Part shown: piece after piece, positions 58,884 to 64,000 of the stretch
Layout of the letters: each line of letters begins with the position of its first letter
Position numbering within the stretch: position 1 is the stretch's first letter
Source: Betaproteobacteria bacterium
GTDB lineage: Bacteria > Pseudomonadota > Gammaproteobacteria > Burkholderiales > Usitatibacteraceae
Assembly: GCA_016720925.1 (NCBI GenBank)
Contig: JADKJR010000009.1
Location: forward strand, 105,982 to 169,981
Direction: 5' to 3'
Length of the DNA: 64,000 nt
The notes under the pieces: generated by a model
What the model saw: the letters and a program-made list of their open reading frames with translations, nothing else
Databases searched by the model: none
What the model was told of the DNA's origin: nothing
Made by a program: the position numbers and the translations under genes

Positions 58884-60797
58884 TCAACGTTGGTGGCGAT
58901 ATTCGGATCGAACTGTGCCAAGTTGCGCACCGTCGCTGCCGCGCCATGCGCGGAAATTACCGAAGTCGCTGGAGACATAGTCCGCCTTGCCATCGCGATC
59001 AAAATCAGCCGCGTATTGGAAGACTGTGCTGCCGCCGTTGATACCCCGAAAACTCACGACCGGGTTGAGTGCACGAGGCGGCAAAGTGGCGGGTGCGGTG
59101 TAGCTGAAGCCGCCATTGGCGTTGAAGGCACTCAACGTTCCTTTGGTGGGATCGGTGATTTCTAGTGCGGTCAGCGGCCGGCCGCCGGGCGAAATATCGT
59201 TGCCAAGTACCCCAGGTGCGGCGACTGTGAGCGTCTCGCCGAGCCGGACGGTATAGCTGTCATCTTTCGCTGTCGGTCCCGGGGCCGACGGCGTAAGCGT
59301 GACGGTGAATTGTTTGCTGTCGAACAATCCGCCGCCATCAGTCACCCGTACGGTCACAAGGTAGTCACCGGGAGGCCTGCCCAGGGTCGACCAATCCAGT
59401 GTCGCGCCACTCAGCGCCATGCCCGGCGGGCCGGAAACCAGCGCGTAGGTGAGCGCATCGCCTGCGTCCGGATCGCGGCCCTGCAGCACACGGTTGAAGC
59501 TGGTCCCGACAGGGAGAATCACATTGGTCTGCGTCGCCAGTTGCGGCGGCTGATTGGTGTGCACGACTGTCACGGTAAAAGAAGTGGTTGCGGTGTGGCC
59601 CAGCGCATCCACCACCTTCGCCGTGAAGGTGTGCGCTCCCAGCTGTGCAGCTGTCGGCACCCAGTCAACCAGCGGCGAGGGATTCAGCGCGGCGCCGGCA
59701 GGTGACGTGACTAGCGTGTAAGTCAGCGAATCATTGACGTTACCGTCGCGTGCCACCAGCAGCTGTTGATAGCGCGTGCCGAGCGAGATGGTCCGGTCGG
59801 GAATATTCAGGAGAAGCGGCGCCCCGTCAGTCACCGTCACCTGCGTGTCGCTCGTTGCCGAAAGCGCACCATCGCCCGCGGTCAGTCGCAACACGTAGGT
59901 GCCGGGCGCGGAAAACGTTACGCTGGTCGTTGGCGAGGCGGGGTCGGTGAATGCGACCCCTGCGGCAGGCCCGGAGACCATGCTCCAGGTAGTCGTGAGC
60001 CGCGCTGGCGGATTCGGCAAACCGTCATCGGTGGCGGTGCCGGCAAGTGTGGCCAGGGCCGGCAGCGTGATCGCCTGGTTCGGTCCCGCGCTGACCACCG
60101 GCGGCTGATTGGTCGCGCCGGCCGCATTCACGGTGACACTGATGTCGCGCGTGGTGGAGAGCAGTGAATCGCTGGCCGTCAGACGCAACACATAGGTGCC
60201 CGTCGCCGCGAACGTTGCGGTGGTGTCTTTATTGCTGGCCGTGGAAAACGTTACGGTACCCCCTGAGACTTTGCTCCATGCGTAGGTCAGGGCGGCTGGC
60301 GGGTTGGGCAAGCCATCGTCGGTGACCGTCGGTGTGAAGGTTGTGGAATTCACAGGCAGCGTCAGTCCGAGAGCCGCTGGGAGCCCGGAGATTACTGGCG
60401 CCTGATTCCCGGACACAACGGGGTTGACCGTGATCGTGACATCTGCGCTGACACTGAGCAGCGAATCCGTTGCGGTAAGGCGCAGAACATAAGCGCCTGC
60501 CTGATTGAAGGTGGCGGTGGTGCCGGCAAGCGCCGCATTGGCAAAAACCACCGTGCCGGGACCGGAAACTCTGCTCCAGGACACCGTCAGCGCGCCCGGA
60601 GGATTGGGCAAGCCGTCGTCGCTCGCGCTGCCTGCGAGGCTCGTCTGCACGGTACCGCCGGCATTGAGCGTGACCGTTTGATTGGGCCCGGCGCTCACGG
60701 TTGGGGCGGTGTTGGCGGATGGAGGCTCCAGGCGCAGATCGACGTCAACGCGCAATGCCAGTTCCGTGCCATCTATCATCGCGTAGAGCGCGTGCAA
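58884..60797 (-). CDS. Giant RHS protein, middle fragment (PKD-like and cadherin-like domains)
   Basis: A 637-codon frame. Its first codons read HALYAMIDGTELALRVDVDL, which continues a DW-containing domain (DGYIGDWNG) encoded just upstream. At least three PKD-like repeats follow, each with TDDGLPNPP...L, then VPTAAQLGAHTFTAKVVD, a cadherin-like AKDDSYTVRLGETLTVAAPGVLGND and an FG-GAP unit FDRDGKADYVSSDFGNFRAW. It joins the 51619-58863 frame through AQFDPNIATNVDLTGCT (58871-58921), which is in a third frame: one extra base near 58913 and one near 58870. Confidence 0.8.
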   Translation of the reverse strand: MHALYAMIDGTELALRVDVDLRLEPPSANTAPTVSAGPNQTVTLNAGGTVQTSLAGSASDDGLPNPPGALTVSWSRVSGPGTVVFANAALAGTTATFNQAGAYVLRLTATDSLLSVSADVTITVNPVVSGNQAPVISGLPAALGLTLPVNSTTFTPTVTDDGLPNPPAALTYAWSKVSGGTVTFSTASNKDTTATFAATGTYVLRLTASDSLLSTTRDISVTVNAAGATNQPPVVSAGPNQAITLPALATLAGTATDDGLPNPPARLTTTWSMVSGPAAGVAFTDPASPTTSVTFSAPGTYVLRLTAGDGALSATSDTQVTVTDGAPLLLNIPDRTISLGTRYQQLLVARDGNVNDSLTYTLVTSPAGAALNPSPLVDWVPTAAQLGAHTFTAKVVDALGHTATTSFTVTVVHTNQPPQLATQTNVILPVGTSFNRVLQGRDPDAGDALTYALVSGPPGMALSGATLDWSTLGRPPGDYLVTVRVTDGGGLFDSKQFTVTLTPSAPGPTAKDDSYTVRLGETLTVAAPGVLGNDISPGGRPLTALEITDPTKGTLSAFNANGGFSYTAPATLPPRALNPVVSFRGINGGSTVFQYAADFDRDGKADYVSSDFGNFRAWRGSDGAQLGTVRSEYRHQR

Positions 60798-60876
60798 ATC
60801 CGCATTCGGCCCGACGTTGCCGACTGCGCCAGTGATCAGTGCGGTGACGCCGTTCCAATCACCAATGTAGCCGTCT

Positions 60877-61227
60877 TTACGGTGATCGCATACGGCACCC
60901 CCTGCCCGTGATCAACAAGGCGCTGCCCAGCGCAACGCCGAACCAGGCCATTGCGCCGCCGCGCAACGCGGCCAATCCGTTACGGCGAATCTGCCGGATG
61001 CCCAGCGCATACACAATCAGCGCCAGCCCCATTACCGCGCTCCAGTGCAGCGTCGGAACCGAAATAGTGTTACCTGCGCTCAGGCCGGCTGCAAATACCT
61101 GTAAAGGCGCGAGCGGAAGCAGTGCATCCGCGGCGCCATTGCCGGCAAGCGACTGAGCACCAAGGCGCACCACGGTCGGCTGTGCCGGGTTAGCGTTGGG
61201 CGGAATGGCGGCGAGCGCCAGGCTCAT
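60877..61227 (-). CDS. Giant RHS protein, fragment with the VPTL-W sorting segment
   Basis: A 116-codon frame. Residues 57-82 read ISVPTLHWSAVMGLALIVYALG and then RQIRR: a VPTL-x-W motif, a membrane segment and a basic cluster, the build of an exosortase H (IPTL-type) sorting signal. It is followed by a second membrane segment (GAMAWFGVALGSALLIT), and after an extra base near 60905 the reading continues as AGGAVCDHRKDGYIGDWNG into the next fragment. Upstream it links through LLIGYGGSGSTAIE to the signal-peptide fragment. Confidence 0.7.
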   Translation of the reverse strand: MSLALAAIPPNANPAQPTVVRLGAQSLAGNGAADALLPLAPLQVFAAGLSAGNTISVPTLHWSAVMGLALIVYALGIRQIRRNGLAALRGGAMAWFGVALGSALLITGRGCRMRSP

Positions 61228-61263
61228 TTCGATGGCGGTGCTACCGCTGCCGCCATATCCCTA

Positions 61264-61599
61264 TCAGCAGCGTGTAAGGTGCCCGGGTTGCGCACTGGCC
61301 GCGCCAAATGTGCCGCTCTGGCAATTGAGCCGTTCAAGCGCCGTGGCGTTTGCGGTGTTTTGCGTCGTGTTCACCGTGGCGCGCACGATGATTTCGACGC
61401 CAGCCGCCGCGCCCGCGCTGTTGCTGACTGTGCAACCGGTGGCGGCGTTGCCGTCAGCGTCGATCAACACTTCGTATGAATGCGTGGCCGCACTGGCTAG
61501 TGCAGGCATGAGCAACGCGCAAATCGACCCAAGTGCGGTCAACGCAACCAGTATTGCCTGCTTCGATGATGAAATCCGAGTTTTTCCGATTATTCTCAT
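61264..61599 (-). CDS. Giant RHS protein, N-terminal fragment with signal peptide
   Basis: Begins MRIIGKTRISSSKQAILVAL at 61599, after GGGAAAATC. The signal peptide ends near PALASAATH. The mature part ATHSYEVLIDADGNAATGCT followed by VSNSAGAAAGVEII resembles the N-terminal domain often found before IPTL-CTERM-type segments in betaproteobacteria. The frame is lost after SAQPG at about 61283 (one extra base in CCCGGG), passes 61262-61283 in a second frame and re-enters at the 60877-61227 fragment. The complete gene would cover 51619-61599, about 3320 residues. Confidence 0.7.
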   Translation of the reverse strand: MRIIGKTRISSSKQAILVALTALGSICALLMPALASAATHSYEVLIDADGNAATGCTVSNSAGAAAGVEIIVRATVNTTQNTANATALERLNCQSGTFGAASAQPGHLTRC

Positions 61600-61710
61600 G
61601 ATTTTCCCGGTGTGCTTTTCTCGTTGACAGTGTGCTTGAACCCGCGCGCCAATTGGTGGGATTGCCACGTCTGTCACGTTACGTTACCGTTACACCTTGA
61701 TCGCACAGAA

Positions 61711-63072
61711 ATGAAGACCCCCGTCCATTCCCCCAAGGATATTCGCAGCGCCCTCGCTGACGCGCTCGCCAGTCGCGGTTTTGCGCGTGCTGCGCGCGCG
61801 CGCGCGTTGCTCAAGTATCTGGTCGAGGCCAAACTCGCCGATGATTCGGCGCGGCTGAAAGAGGCCTCCATTGCGGTGGACGTGTTCGGGCGGGCACCAA
61901 CCCGTTTCGATGGCGACACCGATGGCATCGTGCGCGTTTCCATCAACAGGCTGCGTCAGGCGTTGGCGCGTTACTATGGCAGCGAAGGTGGCGAGGCGTT
62001 GTTCCGGTTTGAGATCCCACTCGGCAGTTACGCGCCCGTCATTCGCCGACGCACGCCTGGGGGATTGCCCTCACAACCGCGAATTCTCGTGCTGCCGCTG
62101 GCCAATTTCACCGGTAAACCTTGCAACGACGCGCTATGCGACGGACTGACCGAGGATCTGATCGACGCGCTGGCGCAATTGAGCAGTGTGCGCGTGCTGG
62201 CACGTACATCGAGCTTCAAGTTCAAGGCGGTCTCCGCCGATATTCGCGCTATCGCCCAGGACGTCAGCGCCGATGCCGTGCTTGAAGGTAGCGTTCAGGA
62301 AGTTGGAGCGAGGCTCCGCCTGACCGCTCAGATGATACTGGCCAGCGACAGCACTCATCTTTGGAGTCACTCATTCGAGGCTGATGCCGAAAATCGCGCG
62401 CAATTGCAGGGGCAGCTCATCGACCTGATGCAAAGATCGATCGTCGACATGACCGACTCGCCTTCGACCGCGATCGCTGACCGCGAGGCCGCAGTGGTGT
62501 CTGGCGAAGCGCTCTTCACGATGTCGGGAAGCACCGTTGCTATCGCGCACTATCATCGCGGACTTTATGCCTACCGGCAGGGCACAGTGGCTGGTTTCAC
62601 GGCAGCGGAGAAGAGCTTTTCCGACGCAGTCCGCACCGATCCAGGCTTTGCGCGTGCACATGCCGCGCTCGCGCGAACGTGGTGGGCCAAGGGAAACGCA
62701 GGCATTGAGGGCTTGACCGTTGCTGCGCATCGTGCGCTTGCGGCAACCCGTCAGGCGATGGCACTGGCGCCGTTTGATCCACTGGTGCTGGCAGCGCACG
62801 GATACCTCGTGTTTTTTGTCGATTACGATCCATCGGCTGCGCTCGCGTTTGCGGTGCGGGCTATTCGACATGGCCCCCACGTTATCGAGGCACACCTCTT
62901 GCACGCGAAGATCTGCAGCTATCTTCGGCGCTTCGAAACTGCGAACGAAAGTCTCGAAATTGCGCGCGCACAGTCCTCACTCAGTCCACTGCGGCGGAGG
63001 CGGCCCTGCCGCCATCGTGGCACCCGACTATCCTCGTGCGTTGACGGTGCTGGACGGGCCAGAGTGCCGTAA
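61711..63072 (+). CDS. TolB-like/TPR regulator-type protein, N-terminal fragment
   Basis: Begins MKTPVHSPKDIRSALADALA at 61711. Residues ~10-105 match the conserved domain at the N terminus of many TolB-like/TPR proteins (KYLVEAKLADDSARLKEASI, VRVSINRLRQALARYYGS), probably a winged-helix-like DNA-binding module. A TolB/FlgO-like domain (ILVLPLANFTGKPCNDALCD ... LEGSVQEVGARLRLTAQM) and TPR-like helices follow. The native frame is lost near 62990: the reading moves to APDYPRALTVLDG in another frame and again near 63185. It is divergent from the giant RHS gene with 111 bases between the starts, so it may regulate it. Confidence 0.75.
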   Translation: MKTPVHSPKDIRSALADALASRGFARAARARALLKYLVEAKLADDSARLKEASIAVDVFGRAPTRFDGDTDGIVRVSINRLRQALARYYGSEGGEALFRFEIPLGSYAPVIRRRTPGGLPSQPRILVLPLANFTGKPCNDALCDGLTEDLIDALAQLSSVRVLARTSSFKFKAVSADIRAIAQDVSADAVLEGSVQEVGARLRLTAQMILASDSTHLWSHSFEADAENRAQLQGQLIDLMQRSIVDMTDSPSTAIADREAAVVSGEALFTMSGSTVAIAHYHRGLYAYRQGTVAGFTAAEKSFSDAVRTDPGFARAHAALARTWWAKGNAGIEGLTVAAHRALAATRQAMALAPFDPLVLAAHGYLVFFVDYDPSAALAFAVRAIRHGPHVIEAHLLHAKICSYLRRFETANESLEIARAQSSLSPLRRRRPCRHRGTRLSSCVDGAGRARVP

Positions 63073-63104
63073 ACCACTAAACGGCGCGCGCTGGAACCGG
63101 GGAC

Positions 63105-63488
63105 ATGTCTTGCGGAAGATGGGCGAGTTTGACGCCTGCGACAACAACTTCGCGGATAGCGTGTCGCTGGCCGAGCACCGCGCGTTACACGGAACTTATC
63201 CGTGCACTCACGCACGCTAGCGCGGGCGAATTGGAGAAGGCGCGGGAACTGCGCGCTCGGGCTCTCGATGAAGTTCCGTGGGCAGATGATCCGATGGTGT
63301 ACGGCACGATCGACGCGCTGCTAGGCGACGAAGAGGGTGTACTGCGCGCGTGGGAACACGCCGTCGGACAACGCGACCCCTATGCTTATCCTCTCTTTCT
63401 ATCACGAAGGAATTTGACCATTGGCGCGGCGCATCCACATTTTGTCCGCGCCACGGCGGCAGCGCCTGAAGGCTCAAACTGGCAATAG
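63105..63488 (+). CDS. TolB-like/TPR protein, C-terminal fragment
   Basis: From about 63187 this frame gives the native C terminus of the preceding protein: RYTELIRALTHASAGELEKA, then RELRARALDEVPWADDPMVY and AEHPHFVRA-like AAHPHFVRATAAAP, a TPR-type helical tail. Codons from 63105 to about 63185 are not native; there the native reading is RKMGEFDACDNNFADSVSLA in a different frame. The intact gene would be 61711-63488, about 590 residues. Confidence 0.6.
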   Translation: MSCGRWASLTPATTTSRIACRWPSTARYTELIRALTHASAGELEKARELRARALDEVPWADDPMVYGTIDALLGDEEGVLRAWEHAVGQRDPYAYPLFLSRRNLTIGAAHPHFVRATAAAPEGSNWQ

Positions 63489-63627
63489 ACGGGCATTTGC
63501 CAATGGCAACAATCGCACAATTCGGACCAGGCGTCTGAACGAACTCCGACAGCGCTTGACGACTTTGAGCTGGAAGGAAAAACAGCAACCAGCACCATGC
63601 TACGGGGTTCCGGCCTAGCTAAAGCAG

Positions 63628-63656
63628 AACGCCGCGCCAGTGTATGTTCGGCGGTG
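63628..63656. repeat. Fragment of the dispersed palindromic repeat, copy I
   Basis: GAACGCCGCGCCAGTGTATG matches the right arm; the left arm is missing. It is 140 bases past the stop of the TPR fragment. The rest of the gap 63489-63755 shows nothing. Confidence 0.4.
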
Positions 63657-63755
63657 TACGCGGACGTGGTTGACTCGTCAGAATTACCGGTGTAACGGAG
63701 GCCCGCAGCCAGCTAGCGAACTAAGGCAGCTCGAGTCAGTACAAGCCAAATTCAA

Positions 63756-63832
63756 TGGTGGGCCGTGAAGGACTTGAACCTTCGACCAAAGGATTATGAG
63801 TCCTCTGCTCTAACCAGCCAGGCTAACGGCCC
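63756..63832 (-). tRNA. tRNA with anticodon CAU (Ile2 favoured, Met possible)
   Basis: The minus strand folds into a full cloverleaf: acceptor GGGCCGU/ACGGCCC, D arm AGCCTGGCTGGTTAGAGC, anticodon stem GAGGA/UCCUU around CUCAUAA, and T loop GGTTCAAGTCC. The CCA end is encoded (63756-63758). CAU in the loop fits elongator Met or Ile2 with lysidine. The GCAGAGGACTCATAATCCTT and TTGGTCG context is nearer to Ile2 of other proteobacteria. It would decode AUA if TilS modifies it. Confidence 0.9.
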
Positions 63833-64000
63833 GGTGTGACGTTGCAGCAGGCAAGATTATGGCAAGTAATACATCGCTTTTAATCAGGCTATCATAGCCG
63901 CAAAACAACAAGTACCGCCTTATCCAACCACTACCTCACTCCGCTGTTGGCGCCGAAATCCGTCGCAATCATCGGCGCTTGCGAGGCGTAAAGGGGCGCT

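Overview
The window looks like a chromosomal segment of a betaproteobacterium, most probably in or near the Burkholderiales. The reasons are the spc/alpha ribosomal gene order, the proteobacterial GshA type, Mpl, an exosortase H system with a VPTL-W sorting motif, and GC-rich coding with strong Shine-Dalgarno sites. The species cannot be named from the sequence alone.

Layout. 1-4338 holds the end of a receiver-domain protein, a secreted rhodanese, a tiny secreted protein with two TonB-box-like motifs, a Tat-exported aldo/keto reductase, a DUF3016 protein and an SDR. 4509-13772 is one ribosomal transcription unit running from rplN through secY, infA and rpmJ to rplQ, closed by an intrinsic terminator; the S10-operon half is not upstream. 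14000-24577 carries a trypsin-like protease, a VOC protein, a methionine-type aminotransferase, a LuxR-type response regulator, a DUF481 barrel, divergent uvrA/ssb, mpl and a DUF486 protein. 24753-34336 carries gshA-gshB, a DUF5916 protein, a DUF349 protein and a Ser/Thr kinase with a C-terminal cyclic-nucleotide-binding-like domain.

34430-47265 reads as a coordinated uptake and breakdown locus. A nine-gene minus-strand operon encodes a periplasmic binding protein, an exported short-chain PHA depolymerase, LivG, LivF, LivH, LivM, a thiolase, an acyl-CoA synthetase and 3-hydroxybutyrate dehydrogenase. A divergent TonB-dependent receptor and a TetR regulator flank it. The simplest reading is scavenging of polyhydroxybutyrate or 3-hydroxybutyrate oligomers to acetyl-CoA. 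A tyrosine phenol-lyase gene follows, with an FNR-like box and a leader terminator that suggest attenuation.

50440-63488 is the most unusual part: exosortase H and its associated membrane protein, then a giant secreted gene of about 10 kb. It runs from a signal peptide through an internal VPTL-W sorting-like segment, a second membrane segment, PKD-like, cadherin-like, FG-GAP, PASTA and BIG2 domains, and some thirty YD repeats to an RHS core and a novel C-terminal tip. A TolB-like/TPR regulator is divergent from it. A tRNA with anticodon CAU ends the window.

Two things cut across these regions. A dispersed near-palindromic repeat of about 66 bp occurs at eight or nine sites, always at gene 3' ends. 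Single-base frameshifts interrupt at least six otherwise well-conserved genes, so either the assembly has residual indel errors or these genes are decaying; several genes are therefore listed here as adjoining fragments.
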